Part shown: positions 17,790 to 25,177 of the stretch, one piece after another | Layout: the number at the start of each line of letters is the position of its first letter | Numbering within the stretch: position 1 is the first letter of the stretch | Translations under genes and position numbers: made by a program | Origin: Bacteroidales bacterium | GTDB taxonomy: Bacteria > Bacteroidota > Bacteroidia > Bacteroidales > UBA7960 | Assembly (NCBI GenBank): GCA_003567205.1 | Contig: PXAA01000105.1 | Location: forward strand, 1 to 38,787 | Length of the DNA stretch: 38,787 nt | Direction of reading: 5' to 3' | The notes under the pieces: model-generated | Seen by the model: the letters and a program-made list of their open reading frames with translations, nothing else | Databases searched by the model: none | Told to the model about the DNA's origin: nothing

Positions 17790-17818
17790 AAAACCCGGCA
17801 AAACATGCCGGGCTTTTT
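17790..17818 (-). terminator. Rho-independent terminator after the DnaB-like gene
   Basis: Stem CCCGGCA (17794-17800) and TGCCGGG (17806-17812) with a 5-nt loop. On the minus strand it is followed by at least nine T. It separates the DnaB-like gene from the DUF2148 gene. Confidence 0.88.
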
Positions 17819-17821
17819 ACA

Positions 17822-18718
17822 TTATGATAAATCCGTAAATTTTGCGATGCTCTCAATAAAACTCAGCGGGATCACAGTCTCCTGGCCGGGGACATCCCTC
17901 TGTGTGATCAGAAGTTCAACCGTATTTCCCTGTTTCACCGGTTTGCCCGCAGGATATACCTTACGATGCAATAGCATCAGCACATCCGGGCTGTTTTTCA
18001 CAAATTCCGGGAGGACATCCATTGAGGGACGCCTGTCGGACATAAACCCATTGCCATGGGTAACCGATTGTGAAAACAACAAGACCGGCACTTGTGTTTC
18101 CCGGGCAACGGAACGAATGCGCTCAACAATTCGTCTCAGCTGCGCAGGACGGTCTTCATTATCCGGAATACCGGCAGTAAGCAACTCCAGATAATCAATG
18201 ATGATCAGGTCCACATGCTGCATACGCTTCAGGTGCCTTATTTTTTCTGAAAGTACATCCACCAGTAAGGCAGGCGTGTCGTCAATATAAATCTTTGCTT
18301 TGGCTATATTTCCCAGAAGCGAAAGCATATGTTCTTTTTCGCTGTCTTTCAATTTGCCCGACTGCAGCTTATCCAGAGACATTCCCGTTTCACTTTCAAT
18401 CAAACGGTTGGTCATCTTAATATTGGACCTTTCTGAAGAGAATATGGCCACCGCATAATCGTCTTTTATGGCCATGTTGTTTGCCAGGGACAATAAAAAA
18501 GCGGTCTTGCCCATACCCGGCTTAACCGCAATCATGTATAATTGTCCCGCCTGAAAACCTCCCAGCGCCCTGTCAAGCTCCTTAAATCCGCTGGGTACAC
18601 CATCAGGTGTGAGGTTTTTTCCAAAATTTTGATTGAGGGTCCGGTTTACCAGATCACGGATGCTGGTAAACCGGTAGCCCTCTGGCTGCTCGGTGATTTC
18701 CAAAGTGTTTAGCTCCAT
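17822..18718 (-). CDS. DnaB-like RecA-domain ATPase lacking the DnaB N-terminal domain
   Basis: This 298-residue protein aligns by eye with the motor half of DnaB (507-2039) and has only about 40 residues before it, so the N-terminal domain and most of the linker are absent. The ATPase core is intact: VPSGFKELDRALGGF, Walker A VKPGMGKTA (65-73, Lys71), catalytic Glu96 (in SSERS against SLEMS of DnaB), Walker B IIIDYLELL (172-180), and Arg252 where DnaB has its arginine finger. The SQLSR segment is changed to SQSVT. DnaB loading and primase binding need the N-terminal domain, so this is unlikely to be a second replicative helicase. It may be a paralogue acting in repair or regulation. It is a single-gene unit with a strong terminator, divergent from the MerR gene. 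Confidence 0.85.
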   Translation of the reverse strand: MELNTLEITEQPEGYRFTSIRDLVNRTLNQNFGKNLTPDGVPSGFKELDRALGGFQAGQLYMIAVKPGMGKTAFLLSLANNMAIKDDYAVAIFSSERSNIKMTNRLIESETGMSLDKLQSGKLKDSEKEHMLSLLGNIAKAKIYIDDTPALLVDVLSEKIRHLKRMQHVDLIIIDYLELLTAGIPDNEDRPAQLRRIVERIRSVARETQVPVLLFSQSVTHGNGFMSDRRPSMDVLPEFVKNSPDVLMLLHRKVYPAGKPVKQGNTVELLITQRDVPGQETVIPLSFIESIAKFTDLS

Positions 18719-18918
18719 ACTTCGTCATTTTTATAGTGTGAAGAATCATTCATTAATACCATACGGAAATGCAACCATGTTTGTATGGCTTAAATAATCA
18801 AGTTCCCCAATATAAGCATTTTTTTGATTCATCAGACATGAACTTTTTGAGCGAATATATGTTTAACGAGTAAATCTGCCGGAAAGCACACTTATCCTGT
18901 GCTGTAAAAATTCAGGAA
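18719..18918. promoter_or_regulatory. Divergent control region between the DnaB-like and MerR/B12 genes
   Basis: This is 200 bp of AT-rich DNA. TGTTTAAC (18860-18867) differs in one base from the TGTTTAAT octamer repeated in front of the sigma-factor gene, so the regulator may also act on its own promoter. No full -33/-7 pair could be assigned. Confidence 0.35.
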
Positions 18919-19800
18919 ATGATACGCTACTCCATTAACGACCTCGAAAAACTAAGCGGCATTAAAGCGCATACCTTACGCATGTGGGAGAAGCGATATA
19001 ATATTATATGTCCAAAACGCACAGACACCAATATCCGGTATTACCACGACTGTGACCTGAAAAAACTCCTGAACATCAGCACACTCAACAAGCACGGGTT
19101 CAAGATATCCAGCATAGCTCAGATGGATGAGGCCGATATCAATCAAAAGATCATTGAAATATCCGGCACCAATGGTGATTATGCAAGCATGATCAATAAC
19201 CTGGTGCTATCGATGATCGAAATAAATGAAGACACCTTTGAACATACATTAAACAATGCCATCCTGAAGCTGGGTTTTGAGAAATGCATGACCCATGTGT
19301 TGTACCCATTTCTTGAAAAAGTAGGCATCCTCTGGCTTACAGGCACAATAAATCCAGCCCAGGAACATTTTATCACTAACCTGATCCGCCAGAAACTCAT
19401 CATTGCCATCGACGGGCAGCCCCAACCCGCCTCTCCCGACGCAAAAACATTCTTGTTGTTTTTGCCCGAAAATGAATTGCATGAACTGGGTCTTTTGTTT
19501 TACAGTTTTTTAATCAGGAAAAATGGTTTCAAAGTCATTTACCTTGGACAGTCCGTACCTTTCGAAGACATCATTGAAGTCGTTAAAATCCGCAACACGG
19601 ATTATCTGTTTACTTATTTTGTGGCAGCACTCAACCGTAAAGAAATTCCTGCTTATCTTAAACGTCTTTCGCAAAGTCTCCCGGAAAAGAAGATCTTTAT
19701 AACAGGCATACAATTGCAGAACAATGAGCTTTCTGTTTCTGACAACGTAATCTCATTCTGCGATGCGGAATCCTTTAAAAAGCTCCTGACCACACTCTGA
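18919..19800 (+). CDS. MerR-family regulator with B12-binding domain (CarH/LitR type)
   Basis: A MerR winged-helix DNA-binding domain (1-70, YSINDLEKLSGIKAHTLRMWEKRY) is followed by a helical bundle (about 85-160) and a Rossmann-type cobalamin-binding domain (about 175-293). The helical bundle holds W139-x9-E149-H150, the Wx9EH signature that packs on the adenosyl group in CarH photoreceptors. The cobalamin domain holds E186-x-H188-x-x-G191, where His188 would be the lower axial cobalt ligand. In CarH the residue after the Trp (His132 in Thermus) replaces adenosyl after light; here it is Leu140. The family binds DNA as an adenosylcobalamin tetramer in the dark and lets go in light. The next gene encodes an ECF sigma factor, as in the Streptomyces litR-litS pair. 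Confidence in B12 binding is high; a light response is inference. Confidence 0.88.
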   Translation: MIRYSINDLEKLSGIKAHTLRMWEKRYNIICPKRTDTNIRYYHDCDLKKLLNISTLNKHGFKISSIAQMDEADINQKIIEISGTNGDYASMINNLVLSMIEINEDTFEHTLNNAILKLGFEKCMTHVLYPFLEKVGILWLTGTINPAQEHFITNLIRQKLIIAIDGQPQPASPDAKTFLLFLPENELHELGLLFYSFLIRKNGFKVIYLGQSVPFEDIIEVVKIRNTDYLFTYFVAALNRKEIPAYLKRLSQSLPEKKIFITGIQLQNNELSVSDNVISFCDAESFKKLLTTL

Positions 19801-20110
19801 CCATTTATTTTTCAAATAACCCGCCTCCATATCTTCATTATTTTACCGCCGGTTGACATGCTTCAGTGTTTAATGGGAAAAAAACACATCTGCATTTTTG
19901 GCTTTAAAAATTTAACAAAAATTAAACAGCTTTCTTTGTATTAATGCATTTTAATACCTAATTTTATACCGCAAACAATGCATTATGTTATACAGAACTC
20001 ACATATTACTCAACATATTTTGTTAAAAAATTTTAAAATGTTTGCATCTTATAATTTTTTGTTTAATTTTGCTATTAAATAATTAAACAATTCGTAAAAT
20101 TCATAACGTC
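19801..20110 (+). promoter_or_regulatory. Control region of the ECF sigma gene with promoter and palindromic operator
   Basis: This 310 bp gap has no plausible gene. The promoter is TTTG (20041-20044), 19 bp, TAATTTTG (20064-20071), an exact Bacteroidota -33/-7 match. A perfect inverted repeat, TTGTTTAATT (20059-20068) and AATTAAACAA (20081-20090) with a 12-bp spacer, overlaps the -7 box. Its core octamer recurs upstream as TGTTTAAT at 19867-19874 and ATTAAACA at 19921-19928, with a near copy TTTAACAA at 19911-19918. This is the pattern expected of a repressor site, most simply for the adjacent MerR/B12 protein. Confidence 0.7.
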
Positions 20111-20611
20111 ATGACAGCAGTAGAATTCAACTATAAATTACTGGGATTGCAGAAAAACCTGAAATACTTTGCCTACACCCTGACCTCGAATTACGAAGAC
20201 GCCCAGGACCTGGTACAGGAAACCTACCTGAAGGCATTGACCAACCGGGAAAAATTCACTGCAAACACCAACCTAAAGGCATGGACCTTTACCATTATGA
20301 AAAATACCTTCATCAACAACTATCGCCAGAATGTGCGCAACAACACCATTCTGGACAAAACCGATGACCTCTACTACCTGAACCTGCCAAAAGCGAGCAG
20401 CATTGGCCTGCCCGACGCTGACTATTCATTGAAAGAAATCAATAAAACCATAGGCAAGATCAGCCCTGAGCAACGTTTGCCGTTTGAGATGTACAATAAG
20501 GGTTATAAATACAAAGAAATCGCTGAAAAGCTTGACCTGAGTATCGGCACAGTGAAAAGCCGCATATTCTTTACCCGTAAAAAACTGAAGGAAGCCCTGA
20601 AGGACAATTAA
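20111..20611 (+). CDS. ECF-type RNA polymerase sigma factor
   Basis: This 166-residue sigma-70 family protein has regions 2 and 4 only. Region 2 (about 14-78) contains YFAYTLTSNYEDAQDLVQET and LKAWTFTIMKNTFINNYRQ. Region 4 (about 108-160) contains the helix-turn-helix GYKYKEIAEKLDLSIGTVKS. No anti-sigma factor is adjacent. Control is more likely transcriptional, through the palindrome-bearing promoter just upstream, than by sequestration. From memory, in many pigmented Bacteroidota a MerR/B12 gene and a sigma gene like these precede crtI and crtB; here lysC follows instead. Its target promoters cannot be told from this window. A strong terminator ends the unit. Confidence 0.92.
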   Translation: MTAVEFNYKLLGLQKNLKYFAYTLTSNYEDAQDLVQETYLKALTNREKFTANTNLKAWTFTIMKNTFINNYRQNVRNNTILDKTDDLYYLNLPKASSIGLPDADYSLKEINKTIGKISPEQRLPFEMYNKGYKYKEIAEKLDLSIGTVKSRIFFTRKKLKEALKDN

Positions 20612-20655
20612 CACCGGTAAATTCCCCTTATTATATATTTCCCTTTATTGTGATT

Positions 20656-20693
20656 GAAACCCCGCCGGTAATCCGGCCGGGGTTTCTTTTTCT
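20656..20693 (+). terminator. Rho-independent terminator after the ECF sigma gene
   Basis: Stem GAAACCCCGCCGG (20656-20668) pairs with CCGGCCGGGGTTTC (20673-20686), with one bulged base and a 4-nt loop, then TTTTTCT. Confidence 0.88.
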
Positions 20694-20715
20694 CAACAAA
20701 TTTTCTCTACATTTG
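20683..20715 (+). promoter_or_regulatory. Possible promoter of lysC
   Basis: TACATTTG (20708-20715) matches the -7 consensus. The best -33 candidate is TTTC (20683-20686), 21 bp upstream and inside the preceding terminator, so the assignment is weak. Confidence 0.4.
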
Positions 20716-20754
20716 TAAGGCATTACGATCATCCTTCATCAATATAATCAAGGT

Positions 20755-22050
20755 ATGCGCGTATTCAAGTTTGGTGGGGCCTCCGTTAAAGATCCCGCCT
20801 CTGTGCAAAACGTGGCCCGGATCATCAAAGACCAGCATGGTACAGAGCCACTGGTGGTGGTGCTGTCTGCCATGGACAAAACCACCAATGCCCTCGAAAA
20901 ACTTTGTGGATGCTTTATGGAGGGAGACAAACAGGGCATGCTGATGATGTTCGAAAAGATCAAGACCATGCATTTGCAGGTGGCCCGGGGTCTTTTCCCC
21001 GACCACACCCATCCTGTGTTCAGCGTACTGGAACAATCCTTTTATCAGCTCTTTTACTATATTAACGAACCGCCCGGCAACAACTACAACTATGAATACG
21101 ATCGCATTGTATCAACCGGCGAAATGGTGTCCAGCCAGATTATCAGTACCTACCTGAAAGAAACGGGGTTGCACAATCAACTCTTTGCCGCACAGAAACT
21201 GTTTATCACCGATGCCAACTTCAGGGATGCAACTGTCGACTGGATCTTGACATCGCAGACCATACAAGAGCAGCTTATTCCTTATCTACAAAAAAGCAAG
21301 GATGCGGATCGGCCCCCGCTGGTAACCACCCAGGGCTTTATCGGGGGAACCTCCCAGGGTTTTACCACCACCCTTGGCAGGGAAGGCTCTGATTTTAGTG
21401 CAGCCATTATCGCATACGCCCTCAATGCCTCAGAACTTGTTATCTGGAAAGATGTGCCCGGTTTATTGAATGCCGATCCGAAAATTCTTAAAGACACAGT
21501 ATTGCTCGAAAACATCAGTTACCAGGAAGCCATTGAATTATCCTATTACGGGGCCACAGTCATTCACCCAAACACCCTTAAACCACTGCTGAGCAAAAAC
21601 ATTCCTCTCCGGGTTAAATCATTTGCCCACCCGTCGCTTCCGGGTTCTCTCATCAACAACAACGAATCCAATGACAAACAGGTGCCGTCCTATATTTTCA
21701 AATTCAAGCAGGTTCTGGTATCCATTTTTTCGCTGGACTTCAGCTTTATTGCAGAACATAAGCTGTCAAGAATATTCGCCGATTTTGCCAGCCATGGCGT
21801 TAAGATGAACCTGATGCAAAATTCAGCCCTCAGCTTCTCGGCCTGTTTTGACCACGACAAGACCAAAACACCAGCCCTGCTGCGCGACCTGAAAAAGAAC
21901 TTTCATGTCAAATACAATGCAAACCTTGAGCTGATCACGGTACGGCACTACACCAGGGCATGCATAGACAAATTAATCAAAGGCAGGGAGGTAGTCCTGG
22001 AACAAAAAAGCAGAACAACACTACAGATGGTGGTCAGGAAGAAGACCTGA
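20755..22050 (+). CDS. lysC: Aspartate kinase
   Basis: Aspartate kinase phosphorylates L-aspartate, the first step to lysine, threonine, methionine and diaminopimelate. The 431 residues start MRVFKFGGASVKDPASV (KFGG motif at 5-8; the usual Ser after it is Ala). They contain VSTGEMVSS and TTLGREGSDFSAAI (TTLGRGGSD in most relatives), then VWKDVPGLLNADPK-like substrate-loop residues. The C-terminal part (about 300-431) corresponds to the paired ACT domains that bind the inhibitory amino acid. There is no fused homoserine dehydrogenase. The gene stands apart from other pathway genes. Its TGA stop directly abuts the stop of the convergent dehydrogenase gene. Confidence 0.93.
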   Translation: MRVFKFGGASVKDPASVQNVARIIKDQHGTEPLVVVLSAMDKTTNALEKLCGCFMEGDKQGMLMMFEKIKTMHLQVARGLFPDHTHPVFSVLEQSFYQLFYYINEPPGNNYNYEYDRIVSTGEMVSSQIISTYLKETGLHNQLFAAQKLFITDANFRDATVDWILTSQTIQEQLIPYLQKSKDADRPPLVTTQGFIGGTSQGFTTTLGREGSDFSAAIIAYALNASELVIWKDVPGLLNADPKILKDTVLLENISYQEAIELSYYGATVIHPNTLKPLLSKNIPLRVKSFAHPSLPGSLINNNESNDKQVPSYIFKFKQVLVSIFSLDFSFIAEHKLSRIFADFASHGVKMNLMQNSALSFSACFDHDKTKTPALLRDLKKNFHVKYNANLELITVRHYTRACIDKLIKGREVVLEQKSRTTLQMVVRKKT

Positions 22051-23004
22051 TCAGTGGATGGGTAAATCGCTGATTTTCTTTGCCAGCACTGTGGATAATT
22101 TTACCTGTGATTCGTTGGTCCAGCCAGCTACGTGCGGCGTAAGGACCACATTGGGCAGTTCTGCCAATCGCCGGAACGACCCGGGCAGGGAGTCTGTGTC
22201 AAGGTGCTCAAACGACAAATGCTCATATTCCAGCACATCCAGGGCCGCCCCCAGGATCTGTCTCGACTCAAGGGCAGCCAGCAGGCCTTCAGTGTTAACC
22301 ACTTCGCCCCTGGATGTATTGATCAAATAGATCCTTTTTTTAAATTTTGAAAAATACTTTGCATCCGCCAGGTATCTTGTTTCTTCATTCAAAGGAATAT
22401 GCAAGCTAAGCACATCCGCACAGCGGAAAATCTCTTCCATATCCGCTTCCTTTGCCAGATGCGAACCAAAACCGCTTTTATATTTGTCATAGGCCAATAC
22501 CTTCATGCCAAAGCCACTGATGCATTGGGCAAAGGCACTGCCAGTGTTTCCATATCCAATAATGCCCAGTGTTTTTCCACTGAGCTCAATGCCCCGGTTC
22601 TGCTCCCGCTTCCATAGACCTTTCCGGACTTCCCCGTCGGCAACACATATCTTATTTACCAGGGCCAGCAACATACCTGCCGCATGCTCTCCCACCGCCT
22701 GCCGGTTGCCCTCGGGTGAATTCAAACAAACAATGCCCCTGCTTTTAGCATAAGCCACATCAATATTTTCCAGACCGCTGCCCACCCTGCCGATAAAACG
22801 AAGACGGACGGCATGCTGTAAAATGTTTTTGTCGATTTTGAATCGGCTTCGCACAATAATCCCGCTCAGCCCGGGCATCATCTGAATCAGGCCTTCAACG
22901 GATATATCCGGTTTAAAAAAGCATCGATAGCCGATTTTTGTTAACGCCTCTGCCAATGAGGGATGGGTGGAGTCAAGAAATAATACGTCACCAGCATTGT
23001 TCAT
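22051..23004 (-). CDS. D-isomer-specific 2-hydroxyacid dehydrogenase
   Basis: This family oxidises D-2-hydroxyacids with NAD(P). From the ATG at 23004 the protein has 317 residues. It has the split N-terminal catalytic domain (IIVRSRFKIDKNIL, FIGRVGSGLENID), the NAD-binding fold with GIIGYGNTG (147-155), and catalytic residues Arg232 (NTSRGEVV), a Glu near 259-261 and His291 (LTPHVAGWT). It resembles 3-phosphoglycerate dehydrogenase without the ACT domain, but the substrate cannot be fixed from sequence. A longer frame to 23100 would overlap the upstream gene by about 92 bp, so I use 23004, which begins 4 bp after the previous stop. This is the last gene of the serS-led run. Confidence 0.88.
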   Translation of the reverse strand: MNNAGDVLFLDSTHPSLAEALTKIGYRCFFKPDISVEGLIQMMPGLSGIIVRSRFKIDKNILQHAVRLRFIGRVGSGLENIDVAYAKSRGIVCLNSPEGNRQAVGEHAAGMLLALVNKICVADGEVRKGLWKREQNRGIELSGKTLGIIGYGNTGSAFAQCISGFGMKVLAYDKYKSGFGSHLAKEADMEEIFRCADVLSLHIPLNEETRYLADAKYFSKFKKRIYLINTSRGEVVNTEGLLAALESRQILGAALDVLEYEHLSFEHLDTDSLPGSFRRLAELPNVVLTPHVAGWTNESQVKLSTVLAKKISDLPIH

Positions 23005-23008
23005 TGGG

Positions 23009-24310
23009 CTATTGCGATTGAATCGTTGCCTCAAAAGCTTCCAGGAATTCCCTGCCGGCATGCTCGCAGGTGCTACCCACCTTATCAGTGGTAAACTCAC
23101 TATAGTAATATGGGTTCATGTTGGCAAATCCCGAATATTTAACCGGGATCCGGAGTCTTTCTCCTGCAATCAGGCTGCCCTCCCTGCCAAACCGGCCCCT
23201 GTTGGGGGGATGGTTGATAATAAACCATGAACACACACCAAATTGGTTGTATATGAGCCCCCAGGTATCCCCCGTCCGGACTGTATAGGGAAAATCATCC
23301 GGCAAGGGGGGTGGCATTTCTTCAACTGCCTCTGCCACATCTTCCGGAACATCAGGAGACACCACCGGCTCAACGGCTTCAAAAGCCCTTGGTACGTCCA
23401 CGGTCGGATGCGGATCATAAATAAAGAGCTCATAAAACATATAAGCCACCAAAATAATACCCAGGACGGCAAGTACGCTTTTCAGGATCCTTGATCTTTT
23501 TGACGAATCGGATTTTACCGGCTTTTGCGCGGCCTGTTTCTTTCCTTCCGCCTGGTGGCCTTCCGGCCACGTCCTTACGGTATTTGTCAGGTTATAAAAA
23601 CAAAGCATCACAAAAGCCGCCGCCTGCTGCCCGCTTTTATCGCCTGCATATCTGAGCACCCTCGAAACCTTGGTCTGGGCAGGCATAGGGTCTTGAAGGA
23701 TTTTTTTTATTGTCCGGGTGTGTATGTACCGGCAAACCGAACCGGCCCCCAATAAAAGTTTGTCCCCGTCTACGGGCTCAAAAGCTTCCGGGGCCGTATC
23801 AGGATGAGCCAGCGGGCCCTGTCCCATATATACGCTATCATCCTCCCCTTCTGCCTCACCCGACTCTCCCCCTTCATAATGCTGTCCGGCGGCCTGTAAA
23901 AGCGGATAGATTCTTTTCTCGGTCGAAATAAGGAGGCACACATCACCAAGCCTGGAATAATAGATCTTTTCATCATGGAACAACACACACAGGCAACTCA
24001 GGCGAACGGGCCTTTGTTCAGGATCTTTCCTGGCCAGCTGATCAATATACCCACTGGTATATATCAATGCATTTTGGGTTACTTTGGCCACATCATCCTC
24101 CGTTTCATGTTCCAGATAATACCTGATGCGTTCAATGGCCAGTCCGGTAATTTGTGCCTGTCTTTCATCAACACCTTCATTGGCAGCCAAAATAACCACA
24201 TGACCATAAGGGGTCTCAAAACTTTCCTGACGATACAGACCCTCAGACCCGGAAGGCCCCATAACCACCTCACCGGCGTACTCAAATGTGTTAAACTTCT
24301 TTGTTGTCAT
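23009..24310 (-). CDS. Membrane protein with degenerate PP2C-like domain and periplasmic LysM domain
   Basis: Residues 1-240 look like a PP2C-type phosphatase fold: YRQESFETPYGHVVILAANEG, then GLAIERIRYYLE, LSCLCVLFHDEKIYYSRLGD, and DGDKLLLGAGSV with an AAAFVMLCF strand. The metal-binding positions are lost: DGMGG is replaced by NEGVD (44-48), GDSR by GDVC (122-125), and the late D-N-x-T by KSGQQ. A basic linker leads to one transmembrane helix (about 275-297). An acidic Pro/Val-rich stalk (about 300-340) follows, then a LysM-like domain (342-390, YTVRTGDTWGLIYNQFG...IAGERLRIPV). The topology is cytoplasmic pseudo-phosphatase, membrane, peptidoglycan binding. I do not know a characterised relative. 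Its neighbours are rsmA and a dehydrogenase. Confidence 0.75.
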   Translation of the reverse strand: MTTKKFNTFEYAGEVVMGPSGSEGLYRQESFETPYGHVVILAANEGVDERQAQITGLAIERIRYYLEHETEDDVAKVTQNALIYTSGYIDQLARKDPEQRPVRLSCLCVLFHDEKIYYSRLGDVCLLISTEKRIYPLLQAAGQHYEGGESGEAEGEDDSVYMGQGPLAHPDTAPEAFEPVDGDKLLLGAGSVCRYIHTRTIKKILQDPMPAQTKVSRVLRYAGDKSGQQAAAFVMLCFYNLTNTVRTWPEGHQAEGKKQAAQKPVKSDSSKRSRILKSVLAVLGIILVAYMFYELFIYDPHPTVDVPRAFEAVEPVVSPDVPEDVAEAVEEMPPPLPDDFPYTVRTGDTWGLIYNQFGVCSWFIINHPPNRGRFGREGSLIAGERLRIPVKYSGFANMNPYYYSEFTTDKVGSTCEHAGREFLEAFEATIQSQ

Positions 24311-24375
24311 AAAAAGATGATTTGACCTGTTACCCGCAAAAATACTTTCTTTTGTCTAGAAAAAGAAATTACGCC

Positions 24376-25164
24376 TTATCCATTGTTTACCCTGATATTC
24401 CGGGCAATTTCAACAAAATCAATTACATCCAGGCGTTCAGGCCTTTCTTTCATAAGGCCGGCAGGCAGTTTGCCCCATTCGACCGGTAAGTTTTTCAGGC
24501 TGTTTTTCAAAGTTTTTCTGCGCTGGTTAAAAGCGGTTTTGACCACTGTAAAAAACATGGATTCATCACATTCCAGAATAAATGAATCTTTTCTTGTGAG
24601 CCGTATTACGGTCGATTGCACTTTGGGGGGTGGCACAAAAACATGTGGCTCCACATGGAACAAAACCTTCACATCGTAAAATGCCCGGGTTAAAACACTG
24701 AGAATGCCATAGACTTTACTTCCGGGTGGTGCCGCAATGCGCAAAGCAAGTTCCTTCTGAAACATACCCACCACCTCAGGGATATATTTTCGATGATTTA
24801 ATACCCTGAATATGATCTGGGAAGAAATATTATAAGGGAAGTTTCCGATAATGGCAAATGCCTCATTCCCAAAAAGGCCATGCAGGTCATGACGGAGAAA
24901 GTCTCCTTCTATAATCCGTTCATCCTCTGACTGATAGGTGTTTTTTAGGTAGGCGATGGCATCCTTGTCAACATCCAGTCCGACCCAGCAGTACTTTTCA
25001 TTGCCTATAAGGTGTTTGCTGAGCATGCCCGTACCCGGCCCAATTTCCAGAACGTGCTTATAATTGCCGTACCCGGTAAGGCTGGCAGCGATCTTGCGTG
25101 CAATATTGGGATCTAGCAAAAAATGCTGGCCCAATGATTTTTTTGGTGATATGTATTGTGACAC
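24376..25164 (-). CDS. rsmA: 16S rRNA (A1518/A1519-N6,N6)-dimethyltransferase
   Basis: RsmA (KsgA) dimethylates two adjacent adenosines near the 3' end of 16S rRNA and acts as a late 30S assembly checkpoint. The 262 residues carry SLGQHFLLDPNIARKI (10-25), the SAM motif LEIGPGTGM (39-47), and the catalytic NFPY (108-111, NLPY in most relatives). The C-terminal rRNA-binding part contains FVPPPKVQSTVIRL and FNQRRKTLKNSL. The length is normal. It starts 13 bp after the TPR gene stop. Confidence 0.96.
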   Translation of the reverse strand: MSQYISPKKSLGQHFLLDPNIARKIAASLTGYGNYKHVLEIGPGTGMLSKHLIGNEKYCWVGLDVDKDAIAYLKNTYQSEDERIIEGDFLRHDLHGLFGNEAFAIIGNFPYNISSQIIFRVLNHRKYIPEVVGMFQKELALRIAAPPGSKVYGILSVLTRAFYDVKVLFHVEPHVFVPPPKVQSTVIRLTRKDSFILECDESMFFTVVKTAFNQRRKTLKNSLKNLPVEWGKLPAGLMKERPERLDVIDFVEIARNIRVNNG

Positions 25165-25177
25165 GATGCGGATGTTT

